Source of the DNA: Paenibacillus paeoniae | GTDB lineage: Bacteria > Bacillota > Bacilli > Paenibacillales > Paenibacillaceae | Direction: 5' to 3' | NCBI RefSeq assembly: GCF_003388735.1 | Contig: NZ_QUBQ01000004.1 | Coordinates: 62,001-126,000 of the forward strand | DNA: 64,000 nt | Notes under the pieces: generated by a model | What the model saw: only the letters and a program-made list of their open reading frames with translations | What the model was told of the DNA's origin: nothing | The model's database searches: none | In this document: piece after piece, positions 1 to 8,294 of the stretch | Position numbering within the stretch: the stretch's first letter is position 1 | Layout of the letters: each line of letters starts with the position of its first letter | Position numbers and translations under genes: made by a program

Positions 1-1
1 T

Positions 2-676
2 CTAGCTACGGATGGCGAAAGCGTGATGGAACAAACCCAAAGCCAAATGAAAGAGCTGGAACGAAATATGGAGCAGACGGTTGTCACGCTTCGCGAGCTC
101 AGAGACCATAGCGAAAAGATTGAAGGGATTCTTAGCCTCATCGGAGAAGTTGCCGATCAGACAAATCTGCTAGCACTGAATGCTTCAATCGAAGCTGCAC
201 GCGCTGGTGAGCATGGCAAAGGCTTTGCGGTGGTCGCCGTCGAAATTCGCAAGCTGGCCGAGAGAACAAAAGATTCGTCGGAGCAGATCAACGAGATTTT
301 GAACACGATTGGCAGCCGTACCAGAGAAGCTGCAAGTTCGATGGAACGCTCATCCATCTCGGCCAGAGAAGGTTCTGCTGTGGCTACGCAAGCGGGCGAA
401 TCCTTCCGCTCCATCGTTGATTCCATCAAGCAAGTATCCGCCCAGGTGCAAGAAGTTTCCGCTGCAGCCGAGCAGATGTCGGCAGGCAGCGAAGAAATTG
501 CAGCATCGCTCGATCAGTTGTCGTATATCGCACAGTCTACTGCATCGAATGCACAGCGAGTAGCAGCCGCATCGGAAGAGCAGCTGGCCTCCATGCAAGA
601 AGTAGCAAGCGGCTCTGTCCAGCTCCGAAGCCTGGCCACAAGCTTGAACCAAGTGGTAGGTCGCTTCAAAACCTAA
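2..676 (+). CDS. methyl-accepting chemotaxis protein, C-terminal part (5' end outside window)
   Basis: The reading frame is open to the left edge, so this is the cytoplasmic tail of a longer chemoreceptor; the sensor, membrane segments and HAMP domain lie outside. The translated part is a long heptad coiled coil with the family's most conserved hairpin tip ([20 protein letters not shown], about residues 50-70 of the visible part), which binds CheA/CheW and signals to the flagellar motor. Ala/Ser/Gln/Glu-rich flanking helices look like methylation segments. The protein ends in RFKT, close to the usual end of Bacillus-type receptors. A terminator follows, so it ends its transcript. Family assignment is very secure; the ligand is unknowable from here. 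Confidence 0.95.
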   Translation, partial: LATDGESVMEQTQSQMKELERNMEQTVVTLRELRDHSEKIEGILSLIGEVADQTNLLALNASIEAARAGEHGKGFAVVAVEIRKLAERTKDSSEQINEILNTIGSRTREAASSMERSSISAREGSAVATQAGESFRSIVDSIKQVSAQVQEVSAAAEQMSAGSEEIAASLDQLSYIAQSTASNAQRVAAASEEQLASMQEVASGSVQLRSLATSLNQVVGRFKT

Positions 677-696
677 CCAAACTCTTATATAGATAA

Positions 697-740
697 AAGG
701 CCCGCAATACGCCGTAACGGCATATTGCGGGCCTTTCTTT
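697..740 (+). terminator. Rho-independent terminator after the chemoreceptor gene
   Basis: An inverted repeat with arms AAGGCCCGCAAT and ATTGCGGGCCTT, extended by a partly paired CGCCGT/CGGCAT core, is followed by TTTCTTTC. It lies about 20 nt after the stop codon and separates this gene from the convergent exporter gene. Confidence 0.85.
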
Positions 741-786
741 CCCGAGTTATTGGCTAGTTACTATTCAATTCTAGCAGCCAGAGGCA

Positions 787-2820
787 TTAAGCCGTCTGTA
801 CCGAGCCTTGCTGTAGCTGGTACATCGCGTAGTACTTCCCGCGGTGGTCCATTAATTGATCGTGATTGCCTCTCTCCACAATGACGCCGCGGTCGAGCAC
901 CAGAATCTGATCGGCCTGACGGATGGTCGACAACCGGTGAGCAATAACAAAGGTCGTACGACCTTTCTTCAAGACGCTCAGCGCTTCCTGAATAATCGCC
1001 TCTGTCTCCGTATCGATGCTTGCCGTCGCTTCATCCAGAATGAGGATTGCTGGATCGAAGGCTAGCGCACGAGCGAATGAGATCAACTGACGCTGGCCAG
1101 CGGAGAGCGTACTTCCCTTCTCGATCACTTCAGCATCAATACCGCCTGGCAATTGACTGAACATCTCGTACGCACCAACATCCTTCAGCGCTTGAACTAC
1201 TTTCTCCCTTGTGATCGACGGATCATCCAGGCTGACATTGGATGCGATCGTTCCCGTGAACAGGAACGGGTCCTGCAGGACGATGCCCATATGCTGACGA
1301 AGCATCTGCTTCGGAATATCCCGCACATCTCGGCCGTCTACGACGATGCGGCCTTTCCCATCCTTAATATCGTAGAAGCGGAACAGCAGGTTCAGAATCG
1401 AGCTTTTGCCTGATCCCGTATGTCCAACCAGCGCAACCGTCTCTCCTTGGCTCGCATGGAAGTCAATGTTCTTCAGCACGTATTCTTCCTTCTTATAAGC
1501 GAACGATACGTCCTCGAACGTGACATTCCCTTTGTAACGCTCCATCTTTCCTTTGGTTACATCGATGCCTTCCTCATCCATCAGCTTGAATACACGCTCG
1601 GCTGAGACGCGAGCCGTCTCCAGATTGGAGAGCTGGTTCACGATACCGACAATCGGCGAAAACATCCGGTTCATGTAGTCGATATAAGCAAACAGAACGC
1701 CAACCGTTACCAACGTCCCGAGCGTACCGCCCCAGAACATCCAGAGAACAATGAGGAACAGAATATTCCTTACGACATTGACTAGGTTATGGGACGTCAA
1801 CGAATTCAAATTCAGCAATTTGTTCTGATATTTGAAGTAATGATCGTTCATCTCAGCGAATTCCTTGGACGTCTCCTTCTGGCGACGGAATGCTTGAATA
1901 ATCGTCATGCCCTGAATTGATTCATTGATCATCGCGTTAATCTCGCTAAGCTTGGCACGGATGATGCGGTTATACTTGGCTGCGAACTTCCGGTACACGA
2001 TAATCCACACGATCAGCAGCGGGATGAGCGGCAGCGTAATAAGCGCAAGTCGTGGGTCCAGAAAGAATAATGCTCCGAATATAGCGACCATGTAGATCGT
2101 GCCTGTAAAAAAGTTCGCCAATACCCCTACATACAGCTCGCGAATCGCTTCCGTATCGTTCGTAATGCGGGATACGACCTGGCCAGCGGCCAAATTATCA
2201 TAATAATTGACCGGCAGCCGCTGCGTATGTGCGTATACGTCATTACGCATCTTCTGAACGATACGGTTGGCCGACGTCTGCAGCATAAGCCGCTGACCGT
2301 AAGTCAAGCCTGCCACGACCAGCAACAATCCGAAATAAATGGCTGCCAGCACGAGAAGCCCCGGCACCTCAGGTTCATAGAAGCTATACAGTTCTTTCGA
2401 GGTCAGTTTCGTAACGGGATAGATGCTCTGCTCACCAGTGATGCCATTCGTCACCGTCAGCTCATTGCCCGTCACTTCACGCTTTCCTGTCTCATTCTCC
2501 AGCGTACCGGCCAGGAAGTAGAAGCTTCTGCCTACTTGCAGCACGCGAACCTCCTGCCCCTTCTCTCCGTTCTCCTCGCCGGAGAAGCGGTCCGTCCGTT
2601 TGTACCAGCTATCTTGATAGTGAACGGCGTAAGGCTGATCGCCTTCTATCTGATGCCATTTCTTCTCAATGCCAAGAATGTTCTGATCGATCATTCGCTT
2701 CGCAATCAGCGGTCCCGTAAGCTCCGCGCATACCGCCAGCACGAGAAGCGCCAAGGCGATCAGAATCGTTTTCTTATACAGCATGGCGTATTGAAACAAT
2801 CGTTTGCCTGTTGTACCCAT
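787..2820 (-). CDS. bmrD: ABC multidrug exporter, BmrD-type half (catalytically competent subunit)
   Basis: Half-transporter with an N-terminal six-helix export domain and a C-terminal ATPase. At 677 residues it is about 95 longer than its partner because of an extracytoplasmic insertion between the first two membrane helices (roughly residues 40-150), as in Bacillus BmrD (YheH). The ATPase has Walker A GHTGSGKSS, Walker B LILDEATASID with the catalytic Glu, and an unusual signature LSAGQ. Its partner upstream has Asp in place of the catalytic Glu, so the two would form a heterodimer with one canonical and one degenerate ATP site, as known for BmrCD. It starts 19 nt after the bmrC stop and is the second gene of the operon. 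Drug export is inferred from the family. Confidence 0.88.
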   Translation of the reverse strand: MGTTGKRLFQYAMLYKKTILIALALLVLAVCAELTGPLIAKRMIDQNILGIEKKWHQIEGDQPYAVHYQDSWYKRTDRFSGEENGEKGQEVRVLQVGRSFYFLAGTLENETGKREVTGNELTVTNGITGEQSIYPVTKLTSKELYSFYEPEVPGLLVLAAIYFGLLLVVAGLTYGQRLMLQTSANRIVQKMRNDVYAHTQRLPVNYYDNLAAGQVVSRITNDTEAIRELYVGVLANFFTGTIYMVAIFGALFFLDPRLALITLPLIPLLIVWIIVYRKFAAKYNRIIRAKLSEINAMINESIQGMTIIQAFRRQKETSKEFAEMNDHYFKYQNKLLNLNSLTSHNLVNVVRNILFLIVLWMFWGGTLGTLVTVGVLFAYIDYMNRMFSPIVGIVNQLSNLETARVSAERVFKLMDEEGIDVTKGKMERYKGNVTFEDVSFAYKKEEYVLKNIDFHASQGETVALVGHTGSGKSSILNLLFRFYDIKDGKGRIVVDGRDVRDIPKQMLRQHMGIVLQDPFLFTGTIASNVSLDDPSITREKVVQALKDVGAYEMFSQLPGGIDAEVIEKGSTLSAGQRQLISFARALAFDPAILILDEATASIDTETEAIIQEALSVLKKGRTTFVIAHRLSTIRQADQILVLDRGVIVERGNHDQLMDHRGKYYAMYQLQQGSVQTA

Positions 2821-2839
2821 TGCTCTTCACGCCTCCTAT

Positions 2840-4588
2840 CTATTCAGTCTCGATTGATGCTTCCAGTTGCTGACGGTCGTATTGCTCGCGATACCAGCCG
2901 CCGCCTGCGAGCAGACGATCATGCGTGCCTTCCTCTACGATCTTGCCGTCTTCCATCACGATAATCCAATCGGCATGCTGCACGGCAGACAGCCTATGCG
3001 TTGTAATCAATGTCGTTTTGCCTGCACGCTCTGTACGAATGCCATCAATAATCTCCGCCTCCGTCTTGGCATCAACGGCGGATAATGCATCGTCTAGCAT
3101 CAGAATTTCCGGATCGGCTATCAGCGCACGCGCGATGCTCACCCTTTGCTTCTGTCCGCCGGACAGCGCCACTCCTTTTTCGCCGACCATCGTATCCAGC
3201 CCATCCGGCAGGAAGACGATGTCCTTCGCGAAGGAAGCACGCTCCAGCGCACGCTGGAGATCGTCATCCGACGCATCGATGCGGCCGAAGAAAATGTTCT
3301 CGCGAATCGTCTTGGAGAAGAGAATCGGCTGCTGCGGCACATAGCCGATCCAGCCCAACACTTGATCAATCTTCACGTTGCCAATCGGCTCGCCTGAGAT
3401 CCGGATATGGCCTTTCCCCAGTGGGTATTCGCGCAGCAACTGCTTGAGCAGCGTCGTCTTGCCGCTGCCTGTGCGGCCGACAATACCCAGCGTCCCACCC
3501 TGGCGGAGCTTGAGAGACACGCCCACCAGATTGTCGACCTCCGAGGAAGGATAGCGGAACGTCACCTTATCGAATTCCAGCAGTGCCGGCTCACTGACAA
3601 CAGCCGGCTTCTCCGACTCCTTCACATCTTGCTTGTAGCCCAATGTCTCGTTCACCCGATCCAATGAAGCATTGCCGCGTTGCATAATATTAATCAACTC
3701 GCCGATGGCGAACATCGGCCAGATCAGCATACCAAGGAAGATATTGAACGAGACGAGCTCGCCCAGCGTAATCTCGTTATGGAATACGAGAAAACCCCCA
3801 TAACCCAGTCCAATCAAATAGCTGCTGCCGACGAGAATTTTCATCGTTGGCTCGAAGAGCGCATCGATTTTGGCTACGGCAATATTTTTGCCCAATACCT
3901 CATTCGTCTTGGCGTTGAATCGCCCTTCGCTTGCTTCCTCCTGCACGAATGCACGAATGACTCGCACGCCTGCTACCGATTCCAGCACCTGATCGTTCAT
4001 CTCGCCGAAAGCATCCTGTGCTTCTGTGAAGCGTTCATGAATCTTCTTGCCATAATAGGACATCGCAATGGCCATAAGCGGCAATGGCAGAAGCGCAGCC
4101 AGCGTCAGCTTCAAGCTAATCGCGGCAGCCATCACGATCAGGATGGTGATCATGAACAGGGTCGAATCGACCAGCGTCAGAATGCCGAAGCCTGCAGTCG
4201 TCGCCACAGCCCCCAAGTCGTTCGTCGAACGAGCCATCAAGTCACCCGTCCGATTCCGTTCATAGAAAGTCGGCGTCATGCGCAGGAAGTGACCCATCAT
4301 ACTGGAGCGAAGCAGCCTCTCCAGCACAAACGCGCCGCCGAACAGCTTATAGTGCCATACATAAGTGATCAGATAGCCGACTATCGTCAATCCGATCCAC
4401 AGATACATAATGCGGTTGAACTCGGCTGTACCGAGCACATTCTGACTAATTCCGTCTACCAAGTAACCGAGCAGCCAAGGCGGAATAATATCAATGATTC
4501 CGGTTAATACAAGCAGCGTGATTGCCAGCGTGTATCGCTTCCATTCCTTGCGAAAGAACCAACCTAATTTTTTCAATACGCCAAACAT
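2840..4588 (-). CDS. bmrC: ABC multidrug exporter, BmrC-type half (degenerate Walker B)
   Basis: A 582-residue half-transporter with the export membrane domain (about residues 20-300) followed by an ATPase. Walker A is GRTGSGKTT and the signature is LSGGQ. Walker B reads LMLDDALSAVD, with Asp where the catalytic Glu should be, the hallmark of the non-catalytic half of heterodimeric exporters such as BmrC (YheI). A GGAAGGTG-like ribosome binding site precedes the ATG. It is the first large gene of a two-gene operon with the BmrD-type subunit. A 370-nt leader upstream carries a small ORF and a terminator, which suggests induction by ribosome-targeting drugs as in Bacillus bmrBCD. Substrates cannot be read from sequence. 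Confidence 0.88.
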   Translation of the reverse strand: MFGVLKKLGWFFRKEWKRYTLAITLLVLTGIIDIIPPWLLGYLVDGISQNVLGTAEFNRIMYLWIGLTIVGYLITYVWHYKLFGGAFVLERLLRSSMMGHFLRMTPTFYERNRTGDLMARSTNDLGAVATTAGFGILTLVDSTLFMITILIVMAAAISLKLTLAALLPLPLMAIAMSYYGKKIHERFTEAQDAFGEMNDQVLESVAGVRVIRAFVQEEASEGRFNAKTNEVLGKNIAVAKIDALFEPTMKILVGSSYLIGLGYGGFLVFHNEITLGELVSFNIFLGMLIWPMFAIGELINIMQRGNASLDRVNETLGYKQDVKESEKPAVVSEPALLEFDKVTFRYPSSEVDNLVGVSLKLRQGGTLGIVGRTGSGKTTLLKQLLREYPLGKGHIRISGEPIGNVKIDQVLGWIGYVPQQPILFSKTIRENIFFGRIDASDDDLQRALERASFAKDIVFLPDGLDTMVGEKGVALSGGQKQRVSIARALIADPEILMLDDALSAVDAKTEAEIIDGIRTERAGKTTLITTHRLSAVQHADWIIVMEDGKIVEEGTHDRLLAGGGWYREQYDRQQLEASIETE

Positions 4589-4682
4589 CGCTTATTACCA
4601 CACCTTCCGTCTCGCATCCATAAGTGGGATGCTTCTCTTTCTGCCACTGATCCTTGCCCGCTCTTCTCGCTTTTTACCGAAA

Positions 4683-4717
4683 CAAAAAGAGCCTGTCGCC
4701 GCAACGACACGCTCTTT
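4683..4717 (-). terminator. leader terminator (candidate attenuator) upstream of bmrC
   Basis: On the minus strand, AAAGAGC then TGTCG pair with CGACA then GCTCTTT around a short loop, followed by TTTTTGTTT. This intrinsic terminator sits about 95 nt before the bmrC start and after a short leader ORF, so it would end transcription before the exporter genes unless prevented from folding. Confidence 0.8.
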
Positions 4718-4769
4718 ATTAGACCTGAGAATTTCCCGCGCGGCGCGCGGAAGCCCTTCAGGATACAAT

Positions 4770-4807
4770 AAAGGCGCATGATTACGGTCACGTAATCCTG
4801 CGCCTTT
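4770..4807 (-). promoter_or_regulatory. strong leader hairpin with alternative pairing partners
   Basis: AAAGGCGCA and GATTACG pair with CGTAATC and TGCGCCTTT, giving 9 bp, one mismatch and 7 bp over a short loop, with no U-run. Its GGATTACG segment (4791-4798) can instead pair with CGTAATCC (4853-4860), which lies in the last codons of the leader ORF. That segment can also pair with a third GGATTACG (4911-4918) beside the leader ribosome binding site. Mutually exclusive pairings of this kind are typical of translation-coupled attenuators. The switching logic itself is inferred. Confidence 0.6.
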
Positions 4808-4835
4808 GATATCGGGAAACCCCTGACATACAAAG

Positions 4836-4907
4836 CTATTGTTCGCGCAGTTGGATTACGTTGTGGAATCCGTTATTAAAGTGACCGTTCAAATCGTTAT
4901 TCCGCAT
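4836..4907 (-). CDS. 23-residue leader peptide upstream of bmrCD
   Basis: A short ORF, MRNNDLNGHFNNGFHNVIQL plus REQ, starts with ATG 7-9 nt after an excellent AGAGGGAGG ribosome binding site and ends with TAG before the leader hairpins. It lies between a good promoter and the leader terminator. In Bacillus subtilis the bmrCD genes are preceded by the leader ORF bmrB, whose translation controls transcription attenuation in response to ribosome-targeting antibiotics. This ORF is shorter (23 versus about 54 codons) and I see no sequence similarity, so the analogy rests on position and architecture. It is rich in Asn (6 of 23). Confidence 0.65.
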   Translation of the reverse strand: MRNNDLNGHFNNGFHNVIQLREQ

Positions 4908-4957
4908 CTTCGTAATCCTCCCTCTTTTCTAGAAATTTCTTGAAATCTATTTGTCAC

Positions 4958-4985
4958 TTTATCATCTCAATTAAGAAACTGTCAA
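4958..4985 (-). promoter_or_regulatory. promoter of the bmr leader-bmrC-bmrD transcript
   Basis: TTGACA (4980-4985) and GATAAA (4958-4963) are separated by 16 nt on the minus strand, a sigma-A type promoter about 50 nt upstream of the leader ORF. The -35 box overlaps the last codon of the helicase gene. Confidence 0.6.
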
Positions 4986-7315
4986 TCCAAAAATTCGCTA
5001 TAGCCATTCTTTACCGCTTGCAGCCATTCCTCCGGCAAAAGCTGACGATAATCAGGCTCCAGGTAACGATCGTCGACCAACACAAGCCGTCCATGGTCCG
5101 TCTCAGACCGGATCAACCTCCCGCCTGCCTGCAACACCTTGTTCATGCCGGGAATAACATAAGCATAATGAAACCCTCTATTGCCCCGCTGCTGATAGTA
5201 CGCTCTCAACGCATCTCGTTCCGATCCCAGCTGGGGCATGCCCACACCTACAACGACGACGCCTATCAGCCGATCCCCAGGCAAATCAACGCCTTCTGAG
5301 AACACGCCGCCCATAACGGCAAAGCCAACAAGCGAACGTTCTCCTCCCGCCCGGAACGCTCCCAGGAAGGCGTCTCGCTCCTCTTCTGTCATGTCGCTTC
5401 GCTGTGCTTGAACGATAGGACGTGCCTCAGGCGCTATCCCGGCACTGTCCATCCACTCTATATATGCTTCATGAACTGCATTCATGTAAGCATAGGACGG
5501 GAAAAACACAAAATAATTGCCTGTCTGGGATGATACCGTGCTGTGTATAATGCCAGCGATAGGCCGATAGGATTGTTCACGATTCTGATAGCGGGTGGAG
5601 ACCGCTTGAATCGAGACGTCCAACTGCTTGCTGTCAAAGGGAGAGGCCAGTGAAATCGTATAATCGTTCTCCGCACCGCCAAGCATGTCCATGTAATACC
5701 CGAGCGGCGTTAGCGTTGCCGAGAAATAAATAGCCGAACGATAGCCTTTCATCATGCCCTTCAGCAACTCCGAAGGGTCCAGGCAATAGAGCTTCATGCT
5801 GACATCGTTGCGCATAACTTCCGTCAATGTTGCATAACGGTCATCATACAGCTTCGCAGCCCGCAGGAATTGCTGGGACTGGAAGTATAGATCCAGCCAT
5901 TCGGAGCCGGCACCCTCAAGCAGAGGCTCTAGCTTCTCTGCGAAACGCTCCACGAGCGCAATAAGCTCCTCCGGCTTATCCCTCTCCAAAGCTGACGGTC
6001 TCCCGTCACCTAGGAGCTTGCGCTTCGCGATGAAGTAATCATTCACCGCTTTCGCCGCGCTATGGGCGCCCGAATGCTTGCCCTTCAGCTCGCGCTGCAT
6101 AGCAAGGAAAGGCGCTTTCGTCAGCATGCCGGAGAACATCTCCCTGCCGCGATCGGGAAGGTGATGCGCCTCGTCTACAAGAAGCGCCGTCCGCTTCTTC
6201 ACCTCGCCATGCAGTCGCTTGAACGATATCCGCGGATCGAAGACGTAATTGTAATCGCAAATAACCATATCGGCGGCATACGCCAGATCCAGTGAATATT
6301 CGAACGGACATACCCGATGCTTGCGCGCATAGCGCTCAATAACGGGCCGAGTGAGCAGTGTCTCCTCCCTCAGAATATCCATAACAGCCTCATTGATGCG
6401 ATCATAGTAGCCGTCTGCGTAAGGACAATGCTCCTTCTCGCAGCGGGTCTCCTCTTGGAAGCATATCTTATCCTTCGCCGTAATCGTCACAGCATGAAGC
6501 CGAAGACCCTGCGACTCCATTAGCCGCAAGGCATCCTCAGCCGCCGCTCTCGTCGTCGTTCTGGCTGTCAAATAATACAACCGCTGCAGCAAACCCCGGC
6601 CTATCGCTTTGATCGCCGGGTAGGTGGTGGAGATCGTCTTGCCAATGCCTGTAGGCGCCCTTGCGAACAAGGACACGCCTTCCTCAATCGACTTGAACAC
6701 GGCCCCAGCCAGCTTCCGCTGCCCGGTCCGGTAGGTATGGAATGGGAACGGAAGCTGCTCGATGCTGGCATCGCGGCGCAGACCATGCTCTCTGCGAAGC
6801 CGAGCATACGGAGCATACTGTTCGATCATGCTCAGAATATCCAGCTCCAGCTCCTCGAAGCTTGCTTCCCGATGAAAGCGAATCACCTCTTCTGTCACCG
6901 TATGAACATACGTGAGCTGTACGCTCATCCTTGGTGCGCCCATTTCTCTCGCATGCATGTAGGCGTAGAACCAAGCCTGAGCCCAGTGAACAGGCAAGCC
7001 GCCCACTTCCTTCACACGAGCAAGGTCGCCTCTCGTCGACTTGATCTCGTCAATCATCGGCACAGGTCCGGAGGCTAGCAGCCCGTCGCATCGTCCATCA
7101 ATGGCAAATTGCATATCGTCCGACCAAGGAATATCCGCTTTCAGATACACTTCCTTCTGATCGTCCTCGCCATATTCTCCCTGTACGCGCTGATGCGCCT
7201 TTGTTCCCTCCAGCATGGCGTCCGCGCTCTGCAGCCGGATATCTATACTGCCGCTGGAGTAGACATATTCAACTAGTTGTCTAACTGATAGGGATACTAC
7301 ATACGTCTCTGCCAT
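4982..7315 (-). CDS. XPD/DinG-type DNA helicase with N-terminal Cas4-like nuclease domain
   Basis: The 777-residue protein has two parts. The N-terminal 180 residues carry a PD-(D/E)XK-type pattern: an Asp in FAIDGRCDGLL, then DEIKSTRG, then a QAWFYAYMHA helix resembling the QxxxY motif of Cas4/RecB-type nucleases. From about residue 190 follows a superfamily 2 helicase of the DinG/Rad3/XPD group: Walker A ARAPTGIGKT, four cysteines (KICFQ, TRCEKEHC, RVCPF) spaced like the XPD iron-sulphur cluster, the DEAHH Walker B box, and a C-terminal helicase domain with GGVFSEGVDLPGD. It is likely a cytoplasmic 5'-3' DNA unwinding enzyme in repair. The start follows AAGGAGAG. The nuclease assignment is from motifs only. 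Confidence 0.85.
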   Translation of the reverse strand: MAETYVVSLSVRQLVEYVYSSGSIDIRLQSADAMLEGTKAHQRVQGEYGEDDQKEVYLKADIPWSDDMQFAIDGRCDGLLASGPVPMIDEIKSTRGDLARVKEVGGLPVHWAQAWFYAYMHAREMGAPRMSVQLTYVHTVTEEVIRFHREASFEELELDILSMIEQYAPYARLRREHGLRRDASIEQLPFPFHTYRTGQRKLAGAVFKSIEEGVSLFARAPTGIGKTISTTYPAIKAIGRGLLQRLYYLTARTTTRAAAEDALRLMESQGLRLHAVTITAKDKICFQEETRCEKEHCPYADGYYDRINEAVMDILREETLLTRPVIERYARKHRVCPFEYSLDLAYAADMVICDYNYVFDPRISFKRLHGEVKKRTALLVDEAHHLPDRGREMFSGMLTKAPFLAMQRELKGKHSGAHSAAKAVNDYFIAKRKLLGDGRPSALERDKPEELIALVERFAEKLEPLLEGAGSEWLDLYFQSQQFLRAAKLYDDRYATLTEVMRNDVSMKLYCLDPSELLKGMMKGYRSAIYFSATLTPLGYYMDMLGGAENDYTISLASPFDSKQLDVSIQAVSTRYQNREQSYRPIAGIIHSTVSSQTGNYFVFFPSYAYMNAVHEAYIEWMDSAGIAPEARPIVQAQRSDMTEEERDAFLGAFRAGGERSLVGFAVMGGVFSEGVDLPGDRLIGVVVVGVGMPQLGSERDALRAYYQQRGNRGFHYAYVIPGMNKVLQAGGRLIRSETDHGRLVLVDDRYLEPDYRQLLPEEWLQAVKNGYSEFLD

Positions 7316-7421
7316 ACTCTCTCCTTAAGGTCCGCCCAAAAGAACACTTGTTCCCTAAGTTTAGCATATATCCCGATGTTGTCCAACGATCCCAACGATT
7401 CATTGGCCAAGCCCGCTGTAG

Positions 7422-7472
7422 AAAAAAAGAACACCGCTGCATGACGGGAATCCCGTTCATGCAGCGGTGTTC
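7422..7472 (-). terminator. Rho-independent terminator after the YdjO-type gene
   Basis: A long near-perfect stem (GAACACCGCTGCATGA and its complement) is followed on the minus strand by CTTTTTTTC. It lies just downstream of the small zinc-ribbon-like gene. Confidence 0.85.
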
Positions 7473-7486
7473 GATGTTGCAATAAC

Positions 7487-7693
7487 CTAGCTCTTCAATT
7501 CTGCCGTCGAATTCACCAGCATTGGCAGCATTTTTTCGCCGCTTACCATTGGCGCGTTGCACATAATACAGCTTGGCACATTCTCGAATGAAAAATTATC
7601 CCTCATCCAGCTGTTGCAGCCCTCAGTCTCGCATGTCCATACTTTCGTGTTTTCAAGCGGAATTTCTTCTAGCGGTTTTTTACGATTGTACAT
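7487..7693 (-). CDS. ydjO: cold-inducible YdjO-family small protein
   Basis: A 68-residue protein containing WTCETEGCNSWMRDNFSF and PSCIMCNAPMVSG, that is, two CxxxxC/CxxC pairs that would form a small zinc ribbon. This matches the short YdjO family of Bacillus and Paenibacillus, induced by cold in B. subtilis; its molecular function is unknown. The ATG at 7693 is chosen because GGAGG lies 6 nt upstream; a longer in-frame extension has no ribosome binding site. It forms a single-gene unit with its own terminator. Confidence 0.75.
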   Translation of the reverse strand: MYNRKKPLEEIPLENTKVWTCETEGCNSWMRDNFSFENVPSCIMCNAPMVSGEKMLPMLVNSTAELKS

Positions 7694-8036
7694 GGCCAGC
7701 CTCCTTCGCGCCAGCGCCAACGCAACCGATCCCGGTCGCGTCCGCCTCGCAGATATGTGTAATGTTCGTTCCCGTCACCTTGTCATCCCGACATCCCTGG
7801 ACAAAACGGAAAACTGCCTCAAACACTAGGTCAGCGGGCAGTTTTCATCTATGTGTCTCTGTCGTCGTTCAAGGTGACAACAGGAAGATAAGTATTAAAT
7901 TTCCGTCATTGTACCATGTTCACCGGAATAAGGCAAATTCCTTCCTCGCTTGTTTTTACCGACCTATTTATTCATTTTTATTCATGAGAATGGAATTTCA
8001 TGACTCAGGGGAAAGTGGAGGGGAGGAGGTGAGCCA
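7694..8036. other. intergenic region with one unassigned hairpin
   Basis: No supported gene lies here. GAAAACTGCC (7809-7818) and GGCAGTTTTC (7837-7846) form a hairpin with T-rich flanks on both sides that resembles a weak terminator, but no gene is visible for it to end. The region must hold the promoters of the divergent ydjO-type and 43-residue genes; I could not assign them with confidence. Confidence 0.4.
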
Positions 8037-8168
8037 ATGAGCCGGGCTGATTCATTCATCGACAAGGTAAAGAACACGCAGAAAAAAGCCGAGCGGAACA
8101 AACACAGCAACGGACAGGGATCCCCAGGAGAGCAACTCTCCAACAAACAGCACGGCACCAATAAGTAA
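8037..8168 (+). CDS. 43-residue hydrophilic protein, DUF4023-like
   Basis: A short ORF (MSRADSFIDKVKNTQKKAER and on to KQHGTNK) begins 6-7 nt after a very strong GGGGAGGAGGT ribosome binding site and ends before a terminator. It is Lys/Asn/Gln-rich with a final NKQHGTNK, reminiscent of the tiny DUF4023 proteins of Bacillus and Paenibacillus, whose role is unknown. It has no cysteines and no membrane segment. The ribosome binding site and terminator support its being real; the family name is from memory. Confidence 0.65.
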   Translation: MSRADSFIDKVKNTQKKAERNKHSNGQGSPGEQLSNKQHGTNK

Positions 8169-8182
8169 CACATTAAGAAGTG

Positions 8183-8219
8183 AAAGAGGCTCCCCCGACT
8201 ATGCGGGGAAGCCTCTTTT
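8183..8219. terminator. bidirectional terminator between the 43-residue gene and yidC
   Basis: AAAGAGGCT and CCCCCG pair with CGGGG and AGCCTCTTT; short T-runs lie on both flanks. It is placed between two convergent genes and can serve both. Confidence 0.7.
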
Positions 8220-8294
8220 GTGCAATGGAATAGGTACATAGCATCCATAGCCAGCCATACTTGTGGAAATTCGGTATGGAGTAGCAATCAATGT

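Noticed and set aside
3680..4507. 275-codon frame antisense to bmrC
   Set aside because: It is the mirror of a clearly conserved ABC exporter gene; long antisense frames are common in GC-rich third-position coding sequence.
4573..4833. 86-codon frame overlapping the bmrC start
   Set aside because: It starts at a TTG without ribosome binding site and spans both leader hairpins and the terminator; the 23-codon ORF upstream is the better leader gene.
7573..8040. 155-codon plus-strand frame overlapping the ydjO-type gene
   Set aside because: It is antisense to the zinc-ribbon gene at its start, has no ribosome binding site, and its composition is unlike a protein-coding frame.
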